Notes: generated by a model from the letters alone, not told the origin. Shown: positions 27,040-39,884, counted from the stretch's first letter. The stretch: DNA of 64,000 nucleotides from SHVO01 sp041906145 (GCA_041906145.1 JAYRJU010000001.1:806001-870000); one strand, 5' to 3'. Made by a program: numbers and translations.

Positions 27040-28517
27040 TGTCCAGCGCACCATGGTATGAAGCCGCGATCGCTGCGGGTGACTGGGACACCGTTGAAGC
27101 GATTCTGACCGCATCCGGGCCCAGCGCCGCGCGGGAAGCGTTGGACCGTCTTTCGCTGATCCAATACGAGCGGCGGGACTTCCGCGCGTGCGAACGGACG
27201 CTCGAGCGCCTCCTGACCACGGCGCCGGATGCGCCGCTTGCGATCCACCAGAGGCTCTCCAAGGCAAAGGCCGCCGATGGGCGTCCCGACGAGGCGCGCG
27301 ACGTGATCGCACGCGCCGCCGCCGCACGTCCAACGGCTACCGAGTTCGTCGCGGCTTACGCGGACATGCTTCCGCCCGACCACGCCATCGGCGCATTGGA
27401 AAAGCATCTGGACCTGGTGCGAGGCGACCCGGTGCGCGCGGCCTATACGCTTCTGCGCATTTCAACGACGCGGGCTGCGGGCCGCCGCGCGGAACGAGGC
27501 CTGCCACCGCACGGAACGTCGTGGGCCGACACCTACCAGTGGCCCGACGATGAAGCGTTGCCGGAGCTCAAAGATGCGCTGACGAACGAGATCGTCGCGG
27601 GCAGCAACCGCGCGAGTGTCTGGGCGGACCTGGCCTGCCTCGCCGTCGCCGAGGGAAACTGGGAACGCGCCGGCGACTGCTTTGCCAGGCTGCGCAACGG
27701 ACCAAAGAGATCAGCAGCCGACTTCTACGCTTTTGGCCGGGCTTTTCACGCCGAGCTAGACGCACTGAGCGACGCCGAGATCATCGGCGGGCTCGCCCCT
27801 GTCGAACGCCTGACGTCGCCCGACTTCCAATCGAGCGCGAGCATCTTCATCGGCAGCGATCCCGGATATTTCACGCGCTTCACCCTTCCGCTTCTGCGAC
27901 AGGCGGAGGCGGCGGCGATGCCGCTTGACGCTCATGTTCATATCCTTGATGGAGCGCCGGCGGCCTGGGTTGAGATCGCGCGCTTGGTTGGCGAGCTGAA
28001 AACCGTGCGCATCACGCTGACGGCCGAAGCCTCTGGCGCCGCGCTGCAGGGCGGCACCTACGCGCGCCTCTACTATCACGCGATAAGATATGTCCGGGCC
28101 TTTGAAGAGCTCAAGCGCTCGCGGCGGCCTTTGTGGGTGCTCGACGCCGATGTGCGCCTCCTGCGCGATCCACGCGCGCTCTTCGCCTCGCTCGATCGAT
28201 ACGATCTGGCGATCAACACGCGGCCCGCGGACTTCTCACCAGGCCTTAAAATAACGGCCGCTTGCGTCGGTCTCGCGCCGTCGCCGCGCGGTTTGGAGTT
28301 CGCGCGCCGCGTCGCCGCTTACATCATCTATTGGAAGAATCGCGGCGTCTGGGGTTGGGGTATCGATCAGGTGGCCCTGTTCTCAAGCTATGCGCATATG
28401 AGCGCCGAGGACCGTCCACCGTCGACGCTGTTCCTCGATGACACCGCGGTGAACTGGCGGACAGGCGATAACGGCGTCATAAAACTCATCCCCGGAATGG
28501 ACAAATACAGCGCCTGA
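27039..28517 (+). CDS. Helical-repeat protein with GT-A-like glycosyltransferase domain
   Basis: I do not recognise the full 492-residue protein. Residues about 1-230 are alpha-helical with TPR-like periodicity (EALDRLSLIQYERRDFRACE, pairs of small and aromatic residues). Residues about 260-490 resemble a GT-A nucleotide-diphospho-sugar transferase: LWVLDADVRLLRDP contains a DxD metal motif, and WGWGIDQVALFSSY resembles the acceptor-side WxxDQ region of family 8-like enzymes. No signal peptide is seen. It starts on the last base of the DUF938 stop, so the two genes form a small unit. Confidence 0.6.
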   Translation: MSSAPWYEAAIAAGDWDTVEAILTASGPSAAREALDRLSLIQYERRDFRACERTLERLLTTAPDAPLAIHQRLSKAKAADGRPDEARDVIARAAAARPTATEFVAAYADMLPPDHAIGALEKHLDLVRGDPVRAAYTLLRISTTRAAGRRAERGLPPHGTSWADTYQWPDDEALPELKDALTNEIVAGSNRASVWADLACLAVAEGNWERAGDCFARLRNGPKRSAADFYAFGRAFHAELDALSDAEIIGGLAPVERLTSPDFQSSASIFIGSDPGYFTRFTLPLLRQAEAAAMPLDAHVHILDGAPAAWVEIARLVGELKTVRITLTAEASGAALQGGTYARLYYHAIRYVRAFEELKRSRRPLWVLDADVRLLRDPRALFASLDRYDLAINTRPADFSPGLKITAACVGLAPSPRGLEFARRVAAYIIYWKNRGVWGWGIDQVALFSSYAHMSAEDRPPSTLFLDDTAVNWRTGDNGVIKLIPGMDKYSA

Positions 28518-28838
28518 TCAGCGGCCTGACTTGTGGAGCGGCAACCCCGCCTCTTCCCACGAAAGACGCTCAGGCGGCGCCGGTTCTTCGTACAGGGCTC
28601 GCGCTTCCGTCGGCGGGCCGCGCCGTTCACCGGTATCGCGCACAATGACCGTGCGCCGCACGGGGCCGAGCACAACGGCGACCTTGTCGCCCATATGCAC
28701 CTGCGCGCTGGTCTTCAGGACTTGTGCGCCGTTGACGGCGACCTGGCCGCGTTCGATCAGTTTTTGGGTCATGGCGCGCGTTTTGGCGAAACGCGCATAC
28801 CATAGCCACTTATCCAGGCGCAGCGACTCGCCGCTCAC
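28518..28838 (-). CDS. hslR: S4-domain RNA-binding protein (HslR/Hsp15-like)
   Basis: The 106-residue protein has an S4 fold (SLRLDKWLWYARFAKTRAMT, GQVAVNG) followed by a basic, unstructured tail. Hsp15 binds free 50S subunits carrying nascent chains and helps recycle them. The GTG at 28838 is chosen because it overlaps the helicase stop by four bases (GTGA) and starts immediately before the S4 domain; the frame stays open about 100 codons upstream but only inside the helicase gene. Confidence 0.9.
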   Translation of the reverse strand: MSGESLRLDKWLWYARFAKTRAMTQKLIERGQVAVNGAQVLKTSAQVHMGDKVAVVLGPVRRTVIVRDTGERRGPPTEARALYEEPAPPERLSWEEAGLPLHKSGR

Positions 28839-31363
28839 GACGGCATCAGGCGCTTGAGTTTGGCGAACGGAGAATCCTCGTTCACCGAAACGGCTTGCGG
28901 TTTGTGCATGTGCTTGCCGGGCGGGTGGTGGGGCCGGCGGCGCTTCAAGCGAAATACAAGTCCGGCCTCCTCGATCCTCGCCTTGAAGCCAAGCGCGCGC
29001 AGAACGTCCGCGCCCGTGACGGCATTGATCCCAAGCAGGGAAAGAGTCTCGGGCGGCAGGATGCCGACTTTCTCGCGCGCGAGCTTGCGCGCCGTCGCCG
29101 CGAAGCGTTCGAGCATATCGATACGATAGCCCGCTCCACCCATCGGCTGATAACCGCACGCGCGATAAAAGTCGTGAGGCACGCCGCGTGCGAGCGGGAT
29201 AGACACCCGACCCGGCGGCGGCAGCGACGGAGGCGGAATGTCGCGGTGGCCCGCGATCCAGAGCTGACCGCGTAAACGCGCGGGCGCGGCTTTCAGGAGC
29301 GCGGGTATGAAGACATGTTCCAGGCCGAAGCGCACACCGGCGCGCGCCAGCGCCTTGCGGTCCACCTCGCTAAGCGCCTTTAGCTGTTGTTCGACAGCGG
29401 CGCGTTGCACGACGCCCAAAGCCTCGGTGAGATGGAAGAGGATGCCGCGCACCGCCGGCGGCGCGGCATCCTGGCGCGCCTTTGCAAGCGGTTCGAGCAG
29501 GTGGCCGATATGGGCGGTGAGCCACGCGCGGAGACGCGCCTCTAGTTTCAGCCGATCGGCCGGTTCGATGCGTTCGTCCGGCGGCAGTTCAATTTGGGGC
29601 CGCAGAGGCTCGCTTCCCCCGGCAAGAACGGCGACCGCCTCGTCCTGCCAAACGATACGCGCTTCGTCATCAAGCGAAATGTCCTTATCCGCCGCCGCGA
29701 TGATGGTCTCGATGCGCGCCGCGATAAGCGGCCGCAGAGCGGCGTTGGCGGCATTGAGAACGGCTTTGTCGGCGGCCTTGAGCCCGGTGCGATCGGCTCG
29801 GAACCGCAATCCTTCCAGATGCCCAAGGCGGTGACCGTCCACACTGACCACGCCGTCGTCGGCGATATCGGCGGCCATCAGGTCGTCGCCGCGCAGGCGT
29901 TTGACGAGATGCGCCGTGCGGCTGTCGACGAATTGTTTCGTGAGCTTTTCGTGCAGGGCGTCCGAAAGCCGGTCCTCGACCTCGCGCGTTCTCTCCTGCC
30001 ACTCACGTCCATCCGGCATCCAGTCGCCGCGATGCGAAAGATAAGTCCAGGTGCGGATGGCGGCGATCCGGTCCATCAGCACGTGGATATCTCCGTCGGT
30101 CCGGTTGAGGCGGTCCACGTGGCCGGCGATCCAATCGTTGGGCATGACCCCCTCGCCATGGGTGAGGTGGTCATACACTTGCGCCATGAGACGGCTGTGA
30201 AACTCAGGACGAACTTTACGGAAGTCGGGGACCTGGGCCACATCCCACAGAAGGCGCAGGCGCGCGGGCGAAACGGCGCGCTCGCGCACGACCGCATCCT
30301 TTGTCATCGCCTCGAGAACGAGTTGATCATCGGCCGGGGGTGGGCGTACCAGCGAAGGTGACGGCGGCGGATACTTCAGCGAGGACATGAGAGCCTCGAG
30401 GGACGTGAACCGCAGCTCGCTGTTGCGCCAGTACAGGCTCTGCAGCGGCGGAAATTCATGAGATTCCACGCGCGCAATGATGTCGGGGTCTATTTCGGGC
30501 AATTCCGCCGTCACGCCGAAGGTGCCGTCGTTCATGTGCCGGCCGGCGCGGCCGGCGATCTGCGCGACCTCCGAGGCATTGAGCGGACGCGGCGCGCGTC
30601 CGTCGAACTTGCTCATTGAGGCGAAGGCCACATGGTCGACATCCATGTTGAGGCCCATGCCGATCGCATCCGTCGCGACCATGTAGTCGACGTCACCATT
30701 TTGATAGAGGGCAACCTGGGCATTGCGGGTCCGCGGCGACAACGCGCCCATTACGACAGCGGCGCCGCCCCGGTGACGGCGGATCAACTCGGCGATGCCA
30801 TAGACCTCGGACACGGAGAATGCCACGACGGCCGAGCGCCGCGGCAAGCGGGTCAGCTTCTTCGCGCCGGTATAAGTGAGTTTGGAGAACCGAGGGCGCG
30901 TGATGAACTCAGCGCCGGGCACAAGGCGGCGGATCAGCGGTTTGATGGTCTCGGCGCCGAGGAACATTGTCTCCACGGTACCGCGCGCGTGCAGGAGGCG
31001 GTGCGTGAAGACATGGCCACGGTCCGAATCGGCCGCGAGCTGAATTTCGTCGACGGCAAGGAACGCCACGTCCCGATCGAGCGGCATGCTCTCGACGGTG
31101 CAGATGTAATAGCGCGGGTTCGGCGGGACGATCTTTTCCTCGCCTGTGATGAGCGCAACCGCGCCCGCGCCGCGCGCGCGCACCACACGGTCGTAGTTTT
31201 CGCGGGCCAGCAGCCGCAGCGGAAAGCCGATCATGCCGCTGGCGTGACCGAGCATCCGATCCATGGCGAGATAGGTTTTGCCGGTGTTGGTAGGGCCTAA
31301 CACGGCCGTGACGGCGCCGGTGCGAGACTCCGGCGCCGGCGTAGAACGGAAATCAGCGGTCAC
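28835..31363 (-). CDS. SUV3/MgpS-like superfamily 2 RNA helicase
   Basis: The 842-residue protein has the SF2 helicase core: motif I GPTNTGKTYLA near residue 28, DEIQ as motif II, motif III-like SATNs replaced by family forms, and QIAGRAGRH as motif VI (about residue 285). The C-terminal half is the long SUV3-like region, ending in a basic tail (LKRRRPHHPPGKHMHKP). Homologues in alphaproteobacteria lie directly upstream of hslR, as here. RNA remodelling or decay is the likely role. Confidence 0.88.
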   Translation of the reverse strand: MTADFRSTPAPESRTGAVTAVLGPTNTGKTYLAMDRMLGHASGMIGFPLRLLARENYDRVVRARGAGAVALITGEEKIVPPNPRYYICTVESMPLDRDVAFLAVDEIQLAADSDRGHVFTHRLLHARGTVETMFLGAETIKPLIRRLVPGAEFITRPRFSKLTYTGAKKLTRLPRRSAVVAFSVSEVYGIAELIRRHRGGAAVVMGALSPRTRNAQVALYQNGDVDYMVATDAIGMGLNMDVDHVAFASMSKFDGRAPRPLNASEVAQIAGRAGRHMNDGTFGVTAELPEIDPDIIARVESHEFPPLQSLYWRNSELRFTSLEALMSSLKYPPPSPSLVRPPPADDQLVLEAMTKDAVVRERAVSPARLRLLWDVAQVPDFRKVRPEFHSRLMAQVYDHLTHGEGVMPNDWIAGHVDRLNRTDGDIHVLMDRIAAIRTWTYLSHRGDWMPDGREWQERTREVEDRLSDALHEKLTKQFVDSRTAHLVKRLRGDDLMAADIADDGVVSVDGHRLGHLEGLRFRADRTGLKAADKAVLNAANAALRPLIAARIETIIAAADKDISLDDEARIVWQDEAVAVLAGGSEPLRPQIELPPDERIEPADRLKLEARLRAWLTAHIGHLLEPLAKARQDAAPPAVRGILFHLTEALGVVQRAAVEQQLKALSEVDRKALARAGVRFGLEHVFIPALLKAAPARLRGQLWIAGHRDIPPPSLPPPGRVSIPLARGVPHDFYRACGYQPMGGAGYRIDMLERFAATARKLAREKVGILPPETLSLLGINAVTGADVLRALGFKARIEEAGLVFRLKRRRPHHPPGKHMHKPQAVSVNEDSPFAKLKRLMPS

Positions 31364-31393
31364 GGCCGCAAAGGCCCTCCGGCAAAGAGGGGC

Positions 31394-31783
31394 CTAGAGG
31401 CTTTCGTTGATTTCGCGTGCGGCTTCCTTGCCGCCGCGACCTTCGCGGCGGCGGCGCACGTAGTCCTTAAGCTGCCGCTCCATGGCGGCGAAGGCGTCGC
31501 GCAGCGCAATCTGAATGTCCTCATGATCTTTTAGGCTTTCGTCGCGCTTGGGATCGCGCTTCACGACAAGCTCGTCGCCCGGCACGTCCAAGATGATGGA
31601 GATGTGATAGGGCTGACCAACCCCGCTTGCGTGCGTATTCCTGTGATGCCGCTCCACAACCACCCGGCAACCGGTGATCCGGTCGAAGTATGTCTCCAGT
31701 TTCGCCACTTTTTCCCGGATCCGCGTTTCAACGGCTTCGGACGAATCGAGTCCGTGGAAGGCAATCTGGACGGGGATTTGCAT
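31394..31783 (-). CDS. hpf: Ribosome hibernation promoting factor, short form
   Basis: The 129-residue protein has the HPF/RaiA fold: QIAFHGLDSSEAVETRIREKV, YFDRITGCRVVVERH, ISIILDVPGDELVVKR, and HEDIQIALRDAFAAMERQL. It binds the 30S A/P-site region in stationary phase. It lacks the C-terminal dimerisation domain of long HPF, which many alphaproteobacteria carry, and instead ends in a short basic tail. It is not beside rpoN. A second, long HPF elsewhere in the genome is possible. Confidence 0.9.
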   Translation of the reverse strand: MQIPVQIAFHGLDSSEAVETRIREKVAKLETYFDRITGCRVVVERHHRNTHASGVGQPYHISIILDVPGDELVVKRDPKRDESLKDHEDIQIALRDAFAAMERQLKDYVRRRREGRGGKEAAREINESL

Positions 31784-31950
31784 TTCAGGCTCCGCTTTGT
31801 TGATCCAATCTCAGCCCCTCTCGCCCCCGGTGGTCCCGGGAGCGCCCTACTATCTAATGATGGGACTTCAAGAGGCCGAGGGCAACTGCCTCCAGCCCTT
31901 TCGGCCGGCTTAGGAACGAAAAAAGACAATATGAACAAGGGGTGGAACCT

Positions 31951-31984
31951 CTTGCCAGATACGATACACCGACACATATCTGCG
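31951..31984 (+). promoter_or_regulatory. Candidate heat-shock (RpoH-type) promoter of htpG
   Basis: CTTGCC (31951-31956) and CATATCTGCG (31975-31984) resemble the CTTG and CYTATNTNNG elements described for alphaproteobacterial RpoH, with one mismatch in the second and an 18-base spacer. It faces htpG and would give a leader of about 60 bases. The match is weak enough to be chance. Confidence 0.3.
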
Positions 31985-32049
31985 CCCGCCCGAGTCTCAC
32001 GGGGACAGGGCAAAACACGAATTTCAGAATCCTCGCACGGGATAAGCTT

Positions 32050-33921
<1,872 letters not shown>

Positions 33922-33945
33922 CTCATCTGCCCCTCATCCGGCTGA

Positions 33946-35145
33946 TCATTTGAACACCTCCGCCCGGAGGCGTTCGATGGCCTCGTTCAAGGCGATGACA
34001 TCCTGCCCGCCGTCAGGACGGCGTAACGCGACCGTCCCGTTCACGGATTCAGTCGCGCCGACCGCGATGAAAGCCGGGATGCACGATTCACGCGCTTCGG
34101 CGAGCTTGCGCCCAATGCGTTCCTCGCGCGTATCGACCGTGGCCCGCAGACCCGCCGAGACGAGAGCCTCGTAGACCTTGCGCGCATATTCGGCGGTTGC
34201 ACTCGTCACCGACGCCACCGCGATCTGATCAGGCGCCAGCCACAATGGCAGCCGCCCTTCGTAGTGCTCCAATAGAATGGCGATGAAACGCTCGATGCTG
34301 CCGAGCACCGCATGATGGATCATCACCGGCCGCGGCCGGTTATTGTGCGAATCGACATAACGCGCATCGAGCTTTTCCGGCAGCACGAAATCGAGCTGGA
34401 TCGTGCCGCACTGCCACTCGCGCCCACGCACGTCTTTCAGCACGAATTCAAGCTTGGGCCCGTAGAAAGCGCCCTCGCCCGGTTGCACGCGATACTTGAG
34501 GCCCGCCGCATCGGCGGCTGCCATCAACGACGCCTCGGCGCGGTCCCAGAGGTTGTCAGCGCCTTCGCGCGCAACGGGGCGCGTTGAGAAACCGACAATG
34601 ACATCCTCGAAACCGAAATCGGCATAGACCTCGCGCAGGAGTCCGCAGAAGCGCGCGACCTCCGGCACCACGTGCTCCTCGAGGCAAAAGATATGCGCGT
34701 CATCTTGGACAAAGGCGCGCGTGCGCATCAGACCCGCGAGCGCGCCCGAAGGTTCGTTACGATGACAGAGCCCGAATTCCGCGTAGCGCAGCGGCAGCTC
34801 ACGGAACGAACGCAAGTCCGCATTGAAGATCTGCACATGGCCTGGGCAGCTCATGGGCTTCAGCGCGTAGTCGCGGTGACCATCCTCGCCATCCCGATGG
34901 AAGGCAAACATGTTGCCGCCGAACTTCTGCCAGTGGCCGCTTTTCTCCCACAGGGAACGCGAAAGGACTTGCGGCGTCCTGATCTCGGCGAATCCGATTT
35001 TCCGCATACGCGCGCGGATATAGTTCTCGATGAGGTGACAGAGCGCGAAGCCGCGTGGGTGCCAAAACACCATTCCCGGACCTTCCTCCTGCTGGTGGAA
35101 GAGCCCGAGTTTGCGCCCGAGGGCGCGATGATCGCTTGAATCCAT
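33946..35145 (-). CDS. thrS: Threonyl-tRNA synthetase lacking TGS and editing domains
   Basis: The 399-residue enzyme charges tRNA-Thr. It has the class II catalytic core with zinc ligands in PMSCPGHVQIF, DDAHIF and VMIHHAVLGSIERFI, motif 2 around FGLCHRNEPSG, and the anticodon-binding domain at about residues 300-399. Canonical ThrRS is about 640 residues with N-terminal TGS and Thr/Ser editing domains, which are absent here. The ATG at 35145 has AAGGGA upstream and starts at the usual core boundary. It sits behind a threonine leader peptide and attenuator. Whether a full-length copy exists elsewhere cannot be seen. Confidence 0.92.
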   Translation of the reverse strand: MDSSDHRALGRKLGLFHQQEEGPGMVFWHPRGFALCHLIENYIRARMRKIGFAEIRTPQVLSRSLWEKSGHWQKFGGNMFAFHRDGEDGHRDYALKPMSCPGHVQIFNADLRSFRELPLRYAEFGLCHRNEPSGALAGLMRTRAFVQDDAHIFCLEEHVVPEVARFCGLLREVYADFGFEDVIVGFSTRPVAREGADNLWDRAEASLMAAADAAGLKYRVQPGEGAFYGPKLEFVLKDVRGREWQCGTIQLDFVLPEKLDARYVDSHNNRPRPVMIHHAVLGSIERFIAILLEHYEGRLPLWLAPDQIAVASVTSATAEYARKVYEALVSAGLRATVDTREERIGRKLAEARESCIPAFIAVGATESVNGTVALRRPDGGQDVIALNEAIERLRAEVFK

Positions 35146-35195
35146 GTCCGTTTTCCCTTGTGTAAACCAGGACGGACAGGGTGCGCCAAAAAGCC

Positions 35196-35227
35196 AAAGG
35201 CCCCGTCCGTTGCCGGCGGGGCCTTTT
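35196..35227 (-). terminator. Attenuator terminator in the thrS leader
   Basis: On the minus strand AAAGGCCCC (35226-35218) pairs with GGGGCCTTT (35204-35196) around a 13-base loop, followed by GGCTTTTTGG. It lies between the leader peptide and thrS, so it can stop transcription before the synthetase gene. A GGGCC in the leader (35278-35274) can pair with its 5' arm and would break it. Confidence 0.85.
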
Positions 35228-35251
35228 GGGTTGTGACGCTGTGTATGAACG

Positions 35252-35332
35252 TTAGCGCGCGCACCATCCAAACGGCCCAGCCAAGTGGGTCGCGGTGGTG
35301 GTCGTAGTCGAGGAAAGGCGCGCGTTGCTCAT
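35252..35332 (-). CDS. Threonine-rich leader peptide of thrS
   Basis: This 26-residue open frame has threonine at codons 9-13 and 15 (STTTTTAT; bases 35308-35288), six of seven codons. It is placed between a promoter and a terminator ahead of thrS, the layout of amino-acid attenuation. When threonyl-tRNA is scarce the ribosome would stall on these codons, freeing GGGCC (35278-35274) from the nearby CCCA to form an antiterminator with GGCCC in the terminator arm. The start codon is the predicted first transcribed base, so no ribosome-binding site is expected. Confidence 0.85.
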   Translation of the reverse strand: MSNARLSSTTTTTATHLAGPFGWCAR

Positions 35333-35338
35333 GAGCCC

Positions 35339-35367
35339 ATCTAGCGCTTGAGGCGCGCGATTGTCAA
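35339..35367 (-). promoter_or_regulatory. Promoter of the thrS leader
   Basis: On the minus strand a perfect TTGACA (35367-35362) and CTAGAT (35344-35339) are 17 bases apart. The leader ATG starts seven bases past the -10 box, so transcription probably begins at the A of ATG, giving a leaderless leader peptide as known for trpL in Sinorhizobium. The -35 box starts directly after the stop codon of the upstream gene. Confidence 0.8.
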
Positions 35368-36723
35368 TTAGAGCGCGGTTTCGGCCCGCGCGACCGCATT
35401 GTTCCAAACACCGTCGCGCTCTTGCACGAAGGTTTTCACCGACGGGTACCACGGGTTCGAATCGCGTTCCGGGAACCAATACCAGTGACGCCCAAGCACC
35501 TTGGGAAGAATAAGCAAAGTCGGTTTGCCGATCGCCCCCGCGACATGCGCCGTGGCGGTGCTGGCGCTGATCACCACATCAAGCGCGGCGATCTGCGCGG
35601 CAAGCGGATCAAAGTCGCCGGAGGGATCGATGGCGGAATCGTTCCAGAGCGGCGCGCCGATCTCGCCGCGCGCCGGGCCGTGCTGAAGATTGACCCAAAA
35701 GATATCCTCGCGCGCCAGCAGCGGCGCGAGCGCGGCGGGCGGAATGCTTTTCTGCGGACCGAAGGGAACGGCCGCGCTGTGCCATGCGAGGCCGGCGATT
35801 CGCTTGCCGTTCGCCGCCGCTGCATAGCGCGCGCGCATTTCGGCCACGGACGCGGCATCGGGAATCAAATAGCCGTCGTGCCGGGGAAAGTCTTCAAACG
35901 CCGCGCGCAACCAAAGGCCGGGGTCGCCCAACGCTGCATGAAAATCGATGTCAGCGCCGCGCACACGCGGATGCCAGCTCGCGCTCCAGGGCACGACCTC
36001 GATCTCGGGGAACGACCTTTGGAACACGCCGACGAGACGCGCTTCGCATTCAACGATCACATGCTTCGCCGCGCGCGCGATCTCCGGAATCATGGACGCG
36101 AACATGATCTGTTCGCCGAGTCCTTGCTCGAAGGAGAGCAACACCGTTTTCCCTGTGATGTCCTCGCCGCGCCACGCCTGGCCCGGAAGCGCGCGGCCCT
36201 CGCCCCAGAAAATAGCATGCCGCCGGTGATACGATGTCCAGGCGTCTTTCCACCGTCCCAGCATGAACAAGGCGTTTGCGCGCGCCATGTTGGTGGTGAT
36301 GTCCGTGGGCGCCAAGGTGACGAGACGATCAAGGGCCTTGGCCGCGTTCTCAAGGCGGCCTGTGCGTTCGTACGCGCCGGCCAGATTGAGAAGGGCGTCT
36401 TTTCTGTCGGGCTCGATTTTCAAGGCTTGTTGAAAGCAAGCGAGCGCCGCTTCGTCCTCATGGCGACTGACATGGACGACGCCGAGATTGAGATGCGCGA
36501 TCGCCATCTTCGGCGCCAGCGTGATGGCCTGACGGTAGAGTTTCTCCGCGACCTCGAGCCGCCCGGAATTTTGATGCATCAGGCCGAGATTGACGTAGGC
36601 CTCGGGCCGGCTCGGCGCGAGCTTGATCACCTGCTCATAGAGCGTCGCCGCGCGCGCGAAATCTTTCGCGTTCTGCGCGGCGATCGCCTGAGACAGCAGT
36701 GAGTCGGCGTTGAGAAACGACAC
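35368..36723 (-). CDS. TPR protein with GT9-like (ADP-heptose transferase-like) C-terminal domain
   Basis: Residues about 1-165 contain roughly four TPR units (ARAATLYEQVIKLAPSRPEA, AYVNLGLMHQNSGRLEVAE). Residues about 200-450 look like the heptosyltransferase/GT-B half of such fusions, with LLSFEQGLGEQIMFASMIP, and VISASTATAHVAGAIGKPTLLIL near the C-terminus, as in O-linked transferase-like proteins. The GTG at 36723 is chosen because upstream codons would overlap acnA. Glycan or flagellin modification is possible; the acceptor is unknown. Confidence 0.75.
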   Translation of the reverse strand: MSFLNADSLLSQAIAAQNAKDFARAATLYEQVIKLAPSRPEAYVNLGLMHQNSGRLEVAEKLYRQAITLAPKMAIAHLNLGVVHVSRHEDEAALACFQQALKIEPDRKDALLNLAGAYERTGRLENAAKALDRLVTLAPTDITTNMARANALFMLGRWKDAWTSYHRRHAIFWGEGRALPGQAWRGEDITGKTVLLSFEQGLGEQIMFASMIPEIARAAKHVIVECEARLVGVFQRSFPEIEVVPWSASWHPRVRGADIDFHAALGDPGLWLRAAFEDFPRHDGYLIPDAASVAEMRARYAAAANGKRIAGLAWHSAAVPFGPQKSIPPAALAPLLAREDIFWVNLQHGPARGEIGAPLWNDSAIDPSGDFDPLAAQIAALDVVISASTATAHVAGAIGKPTLLILPKVLGRHWYWFPERDSNPWYPSVKTFVQERDGVWNNAVARAETAL

Positions 36724-36749
36724 GGCGCGGAAACGCGCGCCGTCCGCGC

Positions 36750-39440
<2,691 letters not shown>

Positions 39441-39747
39441 TGGGGGCTCCTTGACCGCATACAAAAAGGACGGTGTGAGCCGAAAGGAATGGACCTGCGC
39501 CTGGCTGTAACGGTTTCGCCGATACGCGCGCTACGTGCTGTCCCCACCCCGGCTTATCGTCCCGGTTTCTCCAAGTCGGCATCATCCACATATCGGCCAC
39601 AAAGTCCAGGGGTTGCGCAGTGCAAAAATCATCGCCAACACTTTGGGACTATTAGGATTTTTTTGAATCCGCCGCAGGGTAGCGCGAACTTACCCACACC
39701 TTCGGTGGTACCCCAAAAGGGCCATATTCCAACCGTTAGATTAGGGC

Positions 39748-39884
39748 CATGGGAAAAGACGCCCCGTGCTCCTTCGGGCGGCCTTTTTACCAGTGAAATG
39801 ACTCCCCTGTCGTTTCACCAAAAGACCCAACTGGCGGCCGGCGCATCCCCCCTCTCCCCCAACCCACGCCGGCCGCCGTTTTTT
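39748..39884 (+). ncRNA. Candidate structured small RNA or ccm leader with C-rich hairpin loops
   Basis: Three hairpins follow one another on the plus strand. H1 pairs CGCCC (39760-39764) with GGGCG (39776-39780) and its loop contains CTCCTT, a perfect anti-Shine-Dalgarno; five T's follow. H2 pairs ten bases (39793-39802 with 39809-39818) around TCCCCT. H3 pairs eleven bases (39833-39843 with 39867-39877) around a 23-base C-rich loop and ends in GTTTTTTCC. This resembles the three-loop alphaproteobacterial sRNAs with anti-SD loops (alpha-r14 type). The 5' end is a guess from a TTAGAT at 39736-39741; no -35 box is clear. Confidence 0.45.

Noticed and set aside
35440..35480. A tRNA-like GGTTCGAATC box on the plus strand.
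   Set aside because: It lies inside the coding sequence of the TPR/GT9-like gene on the minus strand, and no acceptor, D- or anticodon-stem pairs around it.
39749..39796. A 15-codon frame beginning ATGGGAAAAGACGCC before ccmA.
   Set aside because: No runs of regulatory codons and no ribosome-binding site; it overlaps the first hairpin of the RNA candidate, which explains the sequence better.
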